Origin: Bacilli bacterium
GTDB lineage: Bacteria; Bacillota_I; Bacilli_A; RF39; UBA660
Assembly (NCBI GenBank): GCA_017436345.1
Contig: JAFSDH010000008.1
Coordinates: 1 to 64,000 of the forward strand
Length of the DNA: 64,000 bases
Direction: 5' to 3'
Part shown: positions 43,806 through 52,721 of the stretch, piece by piece
Layout of the letters: the number at the start of each line of letters is the position of its first letter
How positions within the stretch are numbered: position 1 is the stretch's first letter
Notes under the pieces: model-generated
The model's input: the letters and a program-made list of their open reading frames with translations, nothing else
Told to the model about the DNA's origin: nothing
Databases searched by the model: none
Made by a program: the position numbers and the translations under genes

Positions 43806-44712
43806 ATTTAAATATAAAAATGTAACTAGAGAAATGTATGTCAAACTAGAATATTATAATTATACAGGAAGCATAAAAGATCGAATAATATATTATATCT
43901 TAAATAAAGCTAAAAAAGAAAAAAGGTTATATGATAATCAACCAATTGTTGAAGCTACAAGTGGTAATACGGGGATATCATTAGCAGCAATTGGAACATT
44001 ATTAAAACATAAAGTACATATTTTTATGCCAGATTGGGCAAGTAAAGAACGAATAGAACTAATGAAATTGTATGGAGCAGAAGTTCATCTCATAACTAAA
44101 GAAGAAGGTGGCTTTCAAGAAGCCATAAAACAAGCAGATGAACTAGCTAAAAAAATAAATGGTTTTAGAACTGATCAATTTAATAATAAAGAGAATGTAG
44201 AAGCGCATTACAACACTACAGGACAAGAAATAGTTGACAAATTACAAAATATAAGTGCATTTATCAGTGGTATAGGTACTGGTGGAACATTAATTGGAAT
44301 AGCAAAAAGATTAAAAGAAAGTAATAAAAATATAAAAATAATCGCATTAGAACCAGAAAATATGAGTTTATTATCAAAAAAGAAAAGAATAGGTTCTCAT
44401 AAAATTGAAGGAATAGGTGATGATTTTATTCCTGATATAGTAGATAAAAACATTATTGATAAGGTTATAACTATACCTGATGAAGACGCTATATATTTAA
44501 GTAGTTTACTAGCTAAAAAATTAGGTCTAGCTGTTGGAATATCATCCGGTGCTAATTTTGCAGCCATAATAAAAAGCAAAATAGATAAAGCTGTAACAAT
44601 ATTCCCAGATGATGCAAAAAAATATTTATCAACAGACTTAATTAGAGATATAAAACCGAAAACGAAAAGTCTTTTAACTGACTTAGAACTGATTAATATA
44701 GAAGTAATATAG
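43762..44712 (+). CDS. cysK: Cysteine synthase
   Basis: This PLP enzyme makes cysteine from O-acetylserine (or a related activated serine) and sulfide. The 316-residue protein has the lysine in T-G-S-I-K-D-R (Lys39), S-G-N-T-G (67-71) that binds the substrate carboxylate, G-I-G-T-G-G-T for the PLP phosphate, and G-I-S-S-G-A-N near the C-terminus. The family includes cystathionine beta-synthase, but the two Cys-codon leaders upstream support cysteine synthesis. No other sulfur gene is adjacent. Confidence 0.9.
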   Translation: MIKNLIGNTPLIRIKFKYKNVTREMYVKLEYYNYTGSIKDRIIYYILNKAKKEKRLYDNQPIVEATSGNTGISLAAIGTLLKHKVHIFMPDWASKERIELMKLYGAEVHLITKEEGGFQEAIKQADELAKKINGFRTDQFNNKENVEAHYNTTGQEIVDKLQNISAFISGIGTGGTLIGIAKRLKESNKNIKIIALEPENMSLLSKKKRIGSHKIEGIGDDFIPDIVDKNIIDKVITIPDEDAIYLSSLLAKKLGLAVGISSGANFAAIIKSKIDKAVTIFPDDAKKYLSTDLIRDIKPKTKSLLTDLELINIEVI

Positions 44713-44717
44713 ATATC

Positions 44718-44746
44718 TTGACTAAAATACGTAATTATGTTACAAT
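44718..44746 (+). promoter_or_regulatory. Promoter of the rplU operon
   Basis: TTGACT (44718-44723), 17-base spacer, TACAAT (44741-44746). Confidence 0.8.
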
Positions 44747-44752
44747 TACTAC

Positions 44753-44845
44753 GTTTGTAGCCTTTATAGCTCAAACCGCATTAAAAAGGTTTTAAAACAC
44801 ATATGTGTACCTTAAGAGCGAGTCTAGAATTATTATAAAGGAGGA
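44753..44845 (+). promoter_or_regulatory. rplU 5' leader, probable L21 leader
   Basis: About 90 bases separate the promoter from rplU. They contain GTTTG...CAAAC, AAGGT...ACCTT enclosing the palindrome ACACATATGTGT, and GCTC...GAGC pairings. A structured leader before rplU is known in Bacillota as the L21 leader, thought to mediate feedback by the ribosomal protein. The match is by position and structure, not by a model search. Confidence 0.65.
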
Positions 44846-44851
44846 ATGTTC

Positions 44852-45154
44852 ATGAAAGCAGTTATTAAAACTGGTGGTAAACAATACTACGTTAGTGAAG
44901 GTGACTTTATCTATGTTGAAAAATTAGATGGAGAAGCTGGAGACAAAGTTGTTTTTAATGAAGTATTAATGTGCGATAACAAAGTAGGTAATCCTTATCT
45001 TGATGGAGCATCTGTTGAAGGGGAAATCGTTAAAAACGGTAAAGGTAAAAAAATTAAAATTTTTACTTATAAATCTAAAGACAGAAGTAACCGTCGTACT
45101 ATGGGTCATAGACAACCTTATACTAAAGTTGAAATTAAAAAAATTAAGGCTTAA
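44852..45154 (+). CDS. rplU: 50S ribosomal protein L21
   Basis: This 100-residue protein starts M-K-A-V-I-K-T-G-G-K-Q-Y-Y-V, the canonical L21 start, and ends with M-G-H-R-Q-P-Y-T-K-V-E-I, also conserved. L21 binds 23S rRNA in the large subunit. AAAGGAGG lies 7 bases before the ATG at 44852; the ATG at 44846 is too close. It is followed by prp and rpmA as in Bacillus. Confidence 0.97.
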   Translation: MKAVIKTGGKQYYVSEGDFIYVEKLDGEAGDKVVFNEVLMCDNKVGNPYLDGASVEGEIVKNGKGKKIKIFTYKSKDRSNRRTMGHRQPYTKVEIKKIKA

Positions 45155-45156
45155 TT

Positions 45157-45468
45157 ATGATTAAAGTACAAATTACAGCAAAAGATAATAATATTAAAAA
45201 AATTAATATTAAAGGTCATGCTGATTATGATGATTATGGCAAAGATATAGTATGTAGTAGTGTATCTAGTATAACTATTACTACTGTAAATGCAATTCTT
45301 ATGTTTGATAAGAATTATATAAGCTATAATGAAAAAAAAGATAATTTTGAAATTATTATTAATGAAAATAACGATATAACAAATAAGTTAATTGATAATA
45401 TGATTAATATGATAACTGAATTAAGTCAAGATTATCCTAAAAATATTAAGATAGAGGAGGAAGACTAA
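45157..45468 (+). CDS. prp: Ribosomal-processing cysteine protease Prp
   Basis: Prp removes the N-terminal extension of ribosomal protein L27 in bacteria that carry one. The 103-residue protein has the catalytic pair His21 and Cys33 in [18 protein letters not shown]. It sits between rplU and rpmA and its stop overlaps the rpmA start by one base. The downstream L27 has the matching cleavage motif. Confidence 0.93.
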   Translation: MIKVQITAKDNNIKKINIKGHADYDDYGKDIVCSSVSSITITTVNAILMFDKNYISYNEKKDNFEIIINENNDITNKLIDNMINMITELSQDYPKNIKIEEED

Positions 45469-45758
45469 TGAGCTTTTTAAGATTAAATATACAATTATTC
45501 GCTCACCATAAAGGACAAGGTTCTACATCTAATGGTCGTGATTCTGCTGGTCGTAGATTAGGAGCTAAAGTTGGAGATGGACAAACAGCTACTGCTGGAT
45601 CTATTTTATATCGTCAAAGAGGAACTAAAATTTTCCCAGGTGTAAATGTTAGACGTGGAAGCGATGATACTTTATACACAACTGTTACAGGTGTTGTTAA
45701 ATATGAACGTGTTGGAAGAGACAAAACTCAAGTTAGTTGCTATCCAACAGCTGAATAA
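45468..45758 (+). CDS. rpmA: 50S ribosomal protein L27 with cleavable extension
   Basis: L27 reaches the peptidyl transferase centre with its N-terminus. The 96-residue protein starts [12 protein letters not shown] before H-H-K-G-Q-G-S-T. The first 12 residues form the Prp-cleaved extension known from Staphylococcus and relatives; cleavage after Ala12 exposes the functional N-terminus. The rest is typical L27. Confidence 0.97.
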   Translation: MSFLRLNIQLFAHHKGQGSTSNGRDSAGRRLGAKVGDGQTATAGSILYRQRGTKIFPGVNVRRGSDDTLYTTVTGVVKYERVGRDKTQVSCYPTAE

Positions 45759-45791
45759 TAAGAAAGAGTCAATCTCTTTCTTATTTTTTTT
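45757..45791 (+). terminator. Terminator of the rplU operon
   Basis: AATAAGAAAGAG pairs with CTCTTTCTTATT, then T7. The rpmA TAA overlaps the 5' arm. Confidence 0.9.
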
Positions 45792-45870
45792 GATTTATTT
45801 ATGATATAATGAATATTGTAAATAATATAAATATGTGCTATAATATGCTAGATTTTAAAGAGGTGATACT

Positions 45871-47148
45871 ATGTTTATAGATGAAACAAAAATAAAAGTT
45901 ATCGCAGGTAATGGAGGAGACGGATGTCTTGCTTTCCGTCGTGAAAAATATATTCCAATGGGTGGACCATTTGGTGGAAACGGTGGAAATGGTGCTAATA
46001 TCAAATTTGTTGTTGATGAAGGACTACGTACACTAGTAGACTTAAGATACATGAAAATAATCAAAGGCGATAAAGGTGAAAATGGACGTGGGAAGAATCA
46101 AAATGGTGCTAACGCTAAAGATATAATTATTAAAGTACCACAAGGAACTGTTATCACAGATATTGATACTGGATTAATTGTAGCCGATTTAAAAGGTAAA
46201 AATGATGAAGTAGTTGTTGCATATGGTGGTCGTGGAGGAAGAGGAAACACTGCTTTCAAAACACAATCAAACCCTGCGCCAAACTATGCTGAAAACGGTG
46301 AACCGGGTGAAGAAAAAGAATTAAAAGTTGAATTAAAATTAATGGCTGACGTTGGTCTTGTTGGAATGCCAAGTGTTGGTAAATCTACAATCATTTCTTG
46401 CGTTTCAAAAGCAAAACCAAAAATTGCTGCTTATCATTTCACAACTCTTGCTCCTAATCTAGGAGTATGTAAATCAAGAAATGGAAAAAGTTTTGTCCTA
46501 GCTGACCTACCAGGATTAATCGAAGGAGCTAGTCAAGGTGAAGGTTTAGGAGACCGTTTCTTAAGACACATTGAAAGAACTAGAATGATAGCTCACGTTA
46601 TTGACATGAGTGCTTTTGAAGGAAGAAATCCATATGAAGATTATGTAACAATTAATAACGAACTAAAAGAATTTAATGAAAAGATTCTTAATAAACCACA
46701 AATAATTATTGCTAATAAAATGGATATGGAATCATCTCGTGAAAACCTAGAAGAATTTAAAAAGCAATTAAATAATAAAGATATAAAAATATTTGAAGTA
46801 AGTGCTATGACTAATACAGGTTTAGAAGATGTAGTAGACTATTTAGCTGATACTCTTGAAACTATACCAGTAACACCACTATATGAAGAAGATGCATTTG
46901 AGTCTCATGTACTTTATAAATTTAAAAAAGAAGAACCATATACAATTGAAAAAGAAGACGATGTATGGGTAATTAAAGGTGAAGAAGTAGAAAAATTGTT
47001 TAAAATGACTAAATTTAACACTGATGAAAGTATCACTAGATTTGCTAAACGTCTAAGAAGAATGGGAATTGATGATAAATTAGCAGAACTTGGTGCTGAA
47101 GAAGGAGATCAAGTTCGTATTTTAGACTTCTACTTTGATTATAAATAA
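45871..47148 (+). CDS. obgE: GTPase ObgE
   Basis: Obg is an essential GTPase in 50S maturation and stress control. The 425-residue protein has the glycine-rich Obg fold (1-158), the G domain with G1 GMPSVGKST (165-173), D-L-P-G-L-I-E-G and N-K-M-D, and a C-terminal OCT domain (about 345-425). The rplU-prp-rpmA-obgE order is conserved in Bacillota. Separate -10 boxes (GATATAATG and GCTATAATA) lie between the terminator and the gene. Confidence 0.96.
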   Translation: MFIDETKIKVIAGNGGDGCLAFRREKYIPMGGPFGGNGGNGANIKFVVDEGLRTLVDLRYMKIIKGDKGENGRGKNQNGANAKDIIIKVPQGTVITDIDTGLIVADLKGKNDEVVVAYGGRGGRGNTAFKTQSNPAPNYAENGEPGEEKELKVELKLMADVGLVGMPSVGKSTIISCVSKAKPKIAAYHFTTLAPNLGVCKSRNGKSFVLADLPGLIEGASQGEGLGDRFLRHIERTRMIAHVIDMSAFEGRNPYEDYVTINNELKEFNEKILNKPQIIIANKMDMESSRENLEEFKKQLNNKDIKIFEVSAMTNTGLEDVVDYLADTLETIPVTPLYEEDAFESHVLYKFKKEEPYTIEKEDDVWVIKGEEVEKLFKMTKFNTDESITRFAKRLRRMGIDDKLAELGAEEGDQVRILDFYFDYK

Positions 47149-47155
47149 AAAAGTG

Positions 47156-47183
47156 TTGACAAAATAAAAAAAGTGATTATAAT
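47156..47183 (+). promoter_or_regulatory. Promoter of the structured RNA
   Basis: TTGACA (47156-47161), 16-base spacer, TATAAT (47178-47183). The perfect inverted repeat GTGATTA-TAAT-TAATCAC (47173-47190) covers the -10, a possible operator. Confidence 0.85.
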
Positions 47184-47189
47184 TAATCA

Positions 47190-47295
47190 CATCGGTGAGT
47201 ATGCATAAGATTTATATCGAGCTGCATAGGGGAAACTTACACGTGAAAACACGGAGTCACAGATTTTAATCAGTGATTTGCCGTGTTTTTTTCAT
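47190..47295 (+). ncRNA. Structured RNA with terminator, identity unknown
   Basis: A perfect promoter leads into about 100 non-coding bases with two folds. The first pairs GTGAGT (47195-47200) with ACTTAC, enclosing ATGCA/TGCAT, with an AGGGGAA bulge between the inner and outer 3' strands. The second is a terminator with ACACGG/CCGTGT as outer stem, GTCAC/GTGAT as inner stem, and T7. It could be a riboswitch or attenuator for the peptidase and ABC genes, or a small RNA. The next gene has its own TATAAT near 47318. It did not match a riboswitch class I know. Confidence 0.6.
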
Positions 47296-47347
47296 TGGTT
47301 AAATATAAAAGATGAGATATAATGATTAAGAGAATAGGAGTGATAAA

Positions 47348-48055
47348 ATGCGTAAATTAATGTTAATTGGAGGCGGTAGTAATGGTCATGGTACATCTCC
47401 ATATGAAACAAAAGAAATTGATGAAGAAATAGTAAAAATGACAAATAAAGCTAATCCAGTATTTCTATTTATTGGTCTAGCAAGTAAATTTTCTGATTCA
47501 TATTACGACATAATGAAGAATATTTATCAAAAACTAGGATGTAAAACAACGTATCTAAAAAAGAAAAATATTATTAATAATCCTGATTTAGTTGAAAAAA
47601 AGATTTCTTCAGCTGATATCATCTATATGAGTGGCGGCGATACAACAAAGTTAGTTAATACTTTGAAAAAATATCATATTGATGAATTATTATTTAAAGC
47701 GGTAGATAACGGGTGTGTTTTATCTGGAATTTCAGCAGGAGCAATAGCTATTTCAAAATCAGGTTTATCAGATTATCAAATTACACAAAATATTTCTGAT
47801 AAATATGCTTTTACCGATGGCCTAGGAATTCTTAATATCGATATTTCACCTCACGCAAACGACTTGAAAAGAATAGAAGATTTGAAAGAGTCGTTAAAAA
47901 ACACAAATAAAAAAGTCCTTTGTTTAGATGAAGGAACTGCTTTAAAAGTAGAAAACAATAAATTTACTATCGTAAAAAGTATTCCAAGTGCTAAAGCTCG
48001 TTATATGTACATGGATAACAATACTTTTATAGAAGAAGAATATCAAGGAAATTAA
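47348..48055 (+). CDS. Peptidase S51 family protein (dipeptidase E-like)
   Basis: S51 serine peptidases cleave Asp-X dipeptides (PepE) or cyanophycin. This 235-residue protein has the nucleophile in G-I-S-A-G-A-I-A-I (Ser129), the I-Y-M-S-G-G-D-T motif (92-99) and a C-terminal acidic segment. GGAGTGAT precedes the ATG. It is followed after 19 bases by an ABC exporter operon, so they may share a transcript. Confidence 0.85.
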   Translation: MRKLMLIGGGSNGHGTSPYETKEIDEEIVKMTNKANPVFLFIGLASKFSDSYYDIMKNIYQKLGCKTTYLKKKNIINNPDLVEKKISSADIIYMSGGDTTKLVNTLKKYHIDELLFKAVDNGCVLSGISAGAIAISKSGLSDYQITQNISDKYAFTDGLGILNIDISPHANDLKRIEDLKESLKNTNKKVLCLDEGTALKVENNKFTIVKSIPSAKARYMYMDNNTFIEEEYQGN

Positions 48056-48074
48056 AAAAAGAAGGAGGGATATT

Positions 48075-49052
48075 ATGAATGCTATAGAGGTAAAGAAACT
48101 TAATAAAACATTTAAAGTAAAATTAAAAGAAAAAGGATTCAAAGGTAGTCTAAAATCAATTTTTAAACCAAAATATAAAGAAATTAAAGCAGTAAATAAT
48201 ATTTCCTTCAATGTTGAAAAAGGGGAAGTTCTGGCTTTTATTGGACCAAATGGAGCTGGTAAATCAACTACAATTAAAATGTTAACTGGAATACTATATC
48301 CAAATAAAGGCGAAGTAAAAGTAATGGGAATAGACCCATCAAAAGAAAGAAAAAAACTAGCATATAAAATTGGTACAGTGTTTGGTCAAAAAGAACAATT
48401 ATGGACACATTTAACACCCTACGATAACTTTAAATTCTTTGGTGCTATATATGATTTAGATGATTATACAACGGAAAAACGCATCAAAGAATTAATAGAA
48501 ATATTTGAATTAGAAGAAATAATAAATACGCCAGTTAGAAATCTTTCTTTAGGTCAAAGAATACGTTGTGAAATAGCAGCAAGTTTAATACATAAACCTG
48601 ATATATTATTCTTAGATGAACCAACAATTGGACTTGATCCAGTCGTTAAAGAAAAAATTCGTATTTTAATAAAGAGACTAAATAAAGAACAAAAAACAAC
48701 TATCTTCTTAACTAGCCACGACATAGGAGATATAGAAAAACTATGTAAACGTATCATAATAGTTAATAATGGTAAAATAGTTATGGATGACTCAATGGAA
48801 AACTTAAAATACCATTACTTAAATAAAAAAATAGTAGAAGTAAAATTAAATGCAACAATAAATTTAAAAGAAGAAGAAGGAATTGAAGTAATAAAAGCAA
48901 AAGAACATAATTTAAAAATAAGTGTAGATACAAGTAAAAGAAAAATAAGTGAAGTTATAGACTTAATTGGTACTGATAAAATTATAGATATGAATATTTC
49001 CAATGAACCTCTAGAAAATATAATAACTGAAATATATAAAGAGAAAAAATAA
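48075..49052 (+). CDS. ABC transporter ATP-binding protein
   Basis: This 325-residue ATPase has Walker A GPNGAGKST (57-65), the signature N-L-S-L-G-Q-R-I-R and Walker B I-L-F-L-D-E-P-T-I-G-L-D-P. A basic N-terminal insertion (about 18-38, F-K-G-S-L-K-S-I-F-K-P) and a C-terminal extension after 230 are typical of the ATPases paired with PF06182-type permeases. The substrate is unknown. AAGGAGGG precedes the ATG. Confidence 0.9.
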   Translation: MNAIEVKKLNKTFKVKLKEKGFKGSLKSIFKPKYKEIKAVNNISFNVEKGEVLAFIGPNGAGKSTTIKMLTGILYPNKGEVKVMGIDPSKERKKLAYKIGTVFGQKEQLWTHLTPYDNFKFFGAIYDLDDYTTEKRIKELIEIFELEEIINTPVRNLSLGQRIRCEIAASLIHKPDILFLDEPTIGLDPVVKEKIRILIKRLNKEQKTTIFLTSHDIGDIEKLCKRIIIVNNGKIVMDDSMENLKYHYLNKKIVEVKLNATINLKEEEGIEVIKAKEHNLKISVDTSKRKISEVIDLIGTDKIIDMNISNEPLENIITEIYKEKK

Positions 49053-49053
49053 T

Positions 49054-49845
49054 ATGAAGAAATATTTATCTATATACAAAATGACTTTTCTAGAAAGTAT
49101 ACAATACATAAGTAATATATTATTTGGATTTATTGCATATTCAGTAACAATATATATATTCTTATGTTTATGGAAATATTTATACCAAGATCCATCTAGT
49201 TTAATAGAAGGATACTCTATAACACAAATGATTTGGTATGTATTAGTTACTGAATGTATGTGGTATGGAAATAGAAATAGAACTTTAACAGAACAAATAT
49301 GTAATGATATCAAAAGTGGTAGTATAGCATATAACTTAAATAAACCATATAATTACTTATCATTCATTGTATTTAAACACTTTGGAGATATTACATTTAA
49401 ATTTATATGTTATTCAATAATGAGTGTTATATTAGGACTAATATTTGTAGGACCATTAGATGGATTCTTTATCCAAAACATACCATTTATTATAATAAGT
49501 GTAATACTTGGTTCTATAATAAATAGCCTAATTAGAATAGCTATAAGTTTATTCTCATTTTGGATAGAAGATACAACTCCTTTCCAATGGATATATGATA
49601 AAATAATTTTGGTAATAGGTACATTATTCCCAGTTGAATTATTCCCAAAAATCTTACAACCAATAATGAAATGTACTCCAATATTTGTAGTAAATTATGG
49701 ACCAGCTAAATTATTTGTTGATTTCTCATTCTCTATGTTTAAAAAAGTATTGTTAAGTCAAATTATCTATATCGTAGTTATTTTATTAATAGCTACAATT
49801 ATATATAGAAAGGGAGTGAAGAAATTGAATGTTAATGGAGGTTAA
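49054..49845 (+). CDS. ABC-2 family permease (first subunit)
   Basis: This 263-residue protein has six hydrophobic segments (for example about 20-38, 108-135, 140-160, 215-250). It fits the ABC-2 family transporter type (PF06182), which occurs as two different permeases after one ATPase. It starts one base after the ATPase stop and overlaps the next permease by 17 bases. Confidence 0.82.
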   Translation: MKKYLSIYKMTFLESIQYISNILFGFIAYSVTIYIFLCLWKYLYQDPSSLIEGYSITQMIWYVLVTECMWYGNRNRTLTEQICNDIKSGSIAYNLNKPYNYLSFIVFKHFGDITFKFICYSIMSVILGLIFVGPLDGFFIQNIPFIIISVILGSIINSLIRIAISLFSFWIEDTTPFQWIYDKIILVIGTLFPVELFPKILQPIMKCTPIFVVNYGPAKLFVDFSFSMFKKVLLSQIIYIVVILLIATIIYRKGVKKLNVNGG

Positions 49846-50623
49846 AAAAGAATTAAAAAGTGCATCTCTTGCAGTAAAATATAATATAATGAGAGAAATG
49901 CTTAACCCTATAACTTTTATTACTAATGTAACTTTTATGATATTAAATAATGCCAGTTTTATTGTCCAATGGATCATTTTATATTCAATAAAAGATTCTA
50001 TTGGAGGTTATAGTTTTTCACAAGTAATGCTACTATGGGCATTATCTGCAACAACTTATGGTATATCACATATATTATTTCATAATGCTTATAAAATGTC
50101 AGATTTAATCACTAATGGTAAATTAGATAGTTATATTGTACAACCAAAAAACATCTTACTAAACGTTATAACTTCTTCTACATCAATTTCTGCACTTGGA
50201 GATTTGATCTATGGAATAATTGTAACTATCATAGTAGGATTAAGTTTTAAAGGTTGGCTATTATTTATATTATTTAGTGTCTTAGGAGCAATTATATTAA
50301 CTAATATTTCAATTATAAGTGGTTCAACATCATTTTATATAACAAAAGGGGATATGATTCAACAAAATATGAATAGTATGGCAATTCACTTTTCAACATA
50401 CCCAGAAGGAATATTTAATAAAACAGTAAAAACATTATTCTATACATTATTACCAATAGGATATATGGTATATTTACCAATTCAAGTAATTACTGAATTT
50501 AATCTTTTATATACATTAATAATTATAGTAATAACAATTTTAACAACAATTTTAGCATTTCTATTTTTTAATAAAGGACTTAAAAGATACTCATCTAGTA
50601 ATTTGATGAGTGCTAGAATATAA
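49829..50623 (+). CDS. ABC-2 family permease (second subunit)
   Basis: This 264-residue permease is the second membrane subunit, with six hydrophobic segments and a family-like N-Q-N-M-N-S pattern near 185. The start at 49829 overlaps the upstream gene and has AGGGAGTG about 11 bases before it; a later in-frame ATG at 49835 is possible. It ends the exporter operon with a strong terminator. Confidence 0.8.
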   Translation: MLMEVKKELKSASLAVKYNIMREMLNPITFITNVTFMILNNASFIVQWIILYSIKDSIGGYSFSQVMLLWALSATTYGISHILFHNAYKMSDLITNGKLDSYIVQPKNILLNVITSSTSISALGDLIYGIIVTIIVGLSFKGWLLFILFSVLGAIILTNISIISGSTSFYITKGDMIQQNMNSMAIHFSTYPEGIFNKTVKTLFYTLLPIGYMVYLPIQVITEFNLLYTLIIIVITILTTILAFLFFNKGLKRYSSSNLMSARI

Positions 50624-50654
50624 AATAAGAAAGAAGAATCTTTCTTATTTTTTT
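50623..50654 (+). terminator. Terminator of the exporter operon
   Basis: AAATAAGAAAGA pairs perfectly with TCTTTCTTATTT around AGAA, then T's. Confidence 0.92.
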
Positions 50655-50689
50655 AAGTTATACTAATAATAAGTGATAAAAGTAAAATA

Positions 50690-50720
50690 AAACAAAGTAA
50701 CTAATGACTTTGTTTTTCTT
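50690..50720 (+). terminator. Second terminator before nusB
   Basis: AAACAAAGT (50690-50698) pairs with ACTTTGTTT (50707-50715), then CTTTT. A TATACT box near 50660 lies between the two terminators, so a very short transcript may be made here. Confidence 0.75.
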
Positions 50721-50750
50721 TTATGATAAAATCTATACAGGTGATTTATT

Positions 50751-51152
50751 ATGAAAAACAGAAGCGAATTAAGAGAAATAGCTATGAAAGCATTATACCA
50801 AGTATATATTTATGAAAATACAAAAACTGAGTATAGTGTAAAAAACATTATTAAAGAATTACTTGAAGTAGAAAATGATTTTGTTAATCAATTAGTTAAT
50901 GGTGTTATTGAAAAACAAGAAGAAATTTCTAAATTAGCAAATGAATATTTAGTTGAATGGAATATAGATAGATTATCTAAAGTAGATAAAGCTATTATTT
51001 CAATTGGTATTTATGAACTAAAATATACTGATACTCCAAGTGTTGTTTCAATAAATGAAGCTATTGAATTATCTAAAAAGTATAGCGATGAAAAAGTAAC
51101 TAAAATGATTAATGCAACATTAGATAAAATATTTCATAGTGAGGAAAAATAA
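50751..51152 (+). CDS. nusB: Transcription antitermination protein NusB
   Basis: NusB with NusE/S10 binds boxA RNA and supports rRNA transcription. The 133-residue protein has R-S-E-L-R-E-I-A-M-K-A-L-Y-Q (3-16), a NusB start, and D-R-L-S-K-V-D-K-A-I-I-S-I-G-I-Y-E-L near 73-90. Its stop overlaps the xseA start (TAATG), and xseA-xseB follow as in Bacillus. Confidence 0.94.
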   Translation: MKNRSELREIAMKALYQVYIYENTKTEYSVKNIIKELLEVENDFVNQLVNGVIEKQEEISKLANEYLVEWNIDRLSKVDKAIISIGIYELKYTDTPSVVSINEAIELSKKYSDEKVTKMINATLDKIFHSEEK

Positions 51153-52471
51153 TGAATGAAAATTATATAACAGTTACACAGTTAACTAGATATATAAAAT
51201 ATAAAATAGATAATGATTCTAATTTAAACAGAGTTTGTTTAAAGGGAGAAATATCTAATTTTAAAGCTCATTCCAGAGGTCATTTATATTTTACTATTAA
51301 AGATGAAAACACAAGAATAAATGCGGTTATGTTTGCTACAAATGCCTCTAAATTGAAATTTACACCAGTTGATGGGAGTAAAGTCTTAATAATTGGGAAA
51401 GTAAGTGTTTATGAAGCAACTGGTGGCTATCAAATATATGTTACAGATATGATAGAAGATGGTATTGGTAATTTATATATTGAATTTGAAAAATTAAAAA
51501 AGAAATTAGAACTAGAAGGTTTATTCGACGAATCAAAAAAGAAAAAAATTCCCAAAATGCCTAAAAAAATTGGTATTATTACAGCACCAACCGGAGCAGC
51601 TATCAAAGATATATTATCAACAATAAAAAGACGTTGGCCAATCGCTGAAACTATACTTTTTCCTAGTCTTGTTCAAGGAAAAGAAGCAGCAGAAGACATT
51701 GTAAGAAACATAAATTTAACTAAAAACTTTGATTTAGATGTTTTAATTGTTGGCCGTGGTGGGGGATCTATTGAAGATATGTGGTGTTTTAATGAAGAAA
51801 TCGTAGCAAGAGCTATATATGCTTTAGATGTACCAGTAATATCAGCGGTAGGACATGAAATAGATTTCACAATTTGTGATTTTGTAAGTGATTTAAGAGC
51901 CCCAACACCAACTGGTGCTGCTGAAATGGCGGTACCTAATATAAGTGACTTTTATAATTATTTAAATCAAATATATATAAGATTAAATAAAAGTACTACG
52001 AATATTATCAAAAATAAAAAAGAAAAACTAGATAATTTAATTAATAGCTACGTATTAAAAAATCCTTTGAATATATATGAAACAAAAGAACAAAAATTTG
52101 ATAATTTATTAGAAAGATTACAATTAAATATAATTAATATAATTAATTTAAATAAAGATCGATTAAGAAATTTAAAATCAAGCTATATACTTAATAATCC
52201 TGAATTAATTTATAAGCAAAAACAAGAACAATATAATAATTTAATCGATAAATTAAATATAAATATAAAAAATAATTTAAATAATAATACAAATAAATAT
52301 TTATTACTTATTAATAAATTAGAAACACTAAATCCATTATCAACAATAAAAAGAGGATATTCTATTACTAGAAAGAATGATAAAGTAATTTCTAGTATCA
52401 AGGATATTAAAAAAGATGATTTATTAGAAATAGAGTTAGTTGATGGAAAAATAAATTCAAAAGTATTATAA
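51152..52471 (+). CDS. xseA: Exodeoxyribonuclease VII large subunit
   Basis: XseA with XseB degrades single-stranded DNA. The 439-residue protein starts with an OB-fold (V-C-L-K-G-E-I-S-N-F; G-H-L-Y-F-T-I-K-D), followed by the catalytic region K-I-G-I-I-T-A-P-T-G-A-A, R-G-G-G-S-I-E-D-M-W and D-L-R-A-P-T-P-T-G-A-A-E. A long coiled coil with visible repeats (L-K-N-P-L-N-I-Y-E and L-N-N-P-E-L-I-Y-K) comes next. Length is normal. Confidence 0.96.
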   Translation: MNENYITVTQLTRYIKYKIDNDSNLNRVCLKGEISNFKAHSRGHLYFTIKDENTRINAVMFATNASKLKFTPVDGSKVLIIGKVSVYEATGGYQIYVTDMIEDGIGNLYIEFEKLKKKLELEGLFDESKKKKIPKMPKKIGIITAPTGAAIKDILSTIKRRWPIAETILFPSLVQGKEAAEDIVRNINLTKNFDLDVLIVGRGGGSIEDMWCFNEEIVARAIYALDVPVISAVGHEIDFTICDFVSDLRAPTPTGAAEMAVPNISDFYNYLNQIYIRLNKSTTNIIKNKKEKLDNLINSYVLKNPLNIYETKEQKFDNLLERLQLNIINIINLNKDRLRNLKSSYILNNPELIYKQKQEQYNNLIDKLNINIKNNLNNNTNKYLLLINKLETLNPLSTIKRGYSITRKNDKVISSIKDIKKDDLLEIELVDGKINSKVL

Positions 52472-52490
52472 AAATTTATAAGGAGATTTT

Positions 52491-52721
52491 ATGGCAAAAG
52501 AAAAAGAATTAAGTTTTGAAGAAAATTTAAATAATTTAGAAGCAATTGTAAAAGATTTAGAAAGTGGTAATGTACCACTTGATGATGCAATTAATAAATT
52601 TACTGAAGCTATGAAAATAGCTAAAACATGTGATGAAAAATTAAAAAATGCAGAAGAAAATGTAAATAAAATTTTAAATAAAGATGGTTCTTTAAGTGAA
52701 TTTAAAATAGAAGAAGAATAA
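52491..52721 (+). CDS. xseB: Exodeoxyribonuclease VII small subunit
   Basis: This 76-residue helical protein has the XseB pattern S-F-E-E-N-L-N-N-L-E-A-I-V-K-D-L-E-S-G (8-26) and V-P-L-D-D-A. Several copies coat the coiled coil of XseA. It is 19 bases after xseA. Its stop codon TAA is exactly the loop of the following terminator. Confidence 0.95.
   Translation: MAKEKELSFEENLNNLEAIVKDLESGNVPLDDAINKFTEAMKIAKTCDEKLKNAEENVNKILNKDGSLSEFKIEEE

Noticed and set aside
44397-44774. A 125-codon open frame on the minus strand over the cysteine synthase end and rplU promoter
   Set aside because: It overlaps a clear enzyme gene and a consensus promoter and has no ribosome site.
44753-44845. The rplU leader as a T-box
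   Set aside because: No T-box sequence (GGGTGG-like) or specifier loop is seen, and the downstream gene is ribosomal.
47190-47295. The RNA after obgE as a fluoride, ZTP, preQ1, manganese or SRP RNA
   Set aside because: None of the conserved core sequences of these classes that I know is present.
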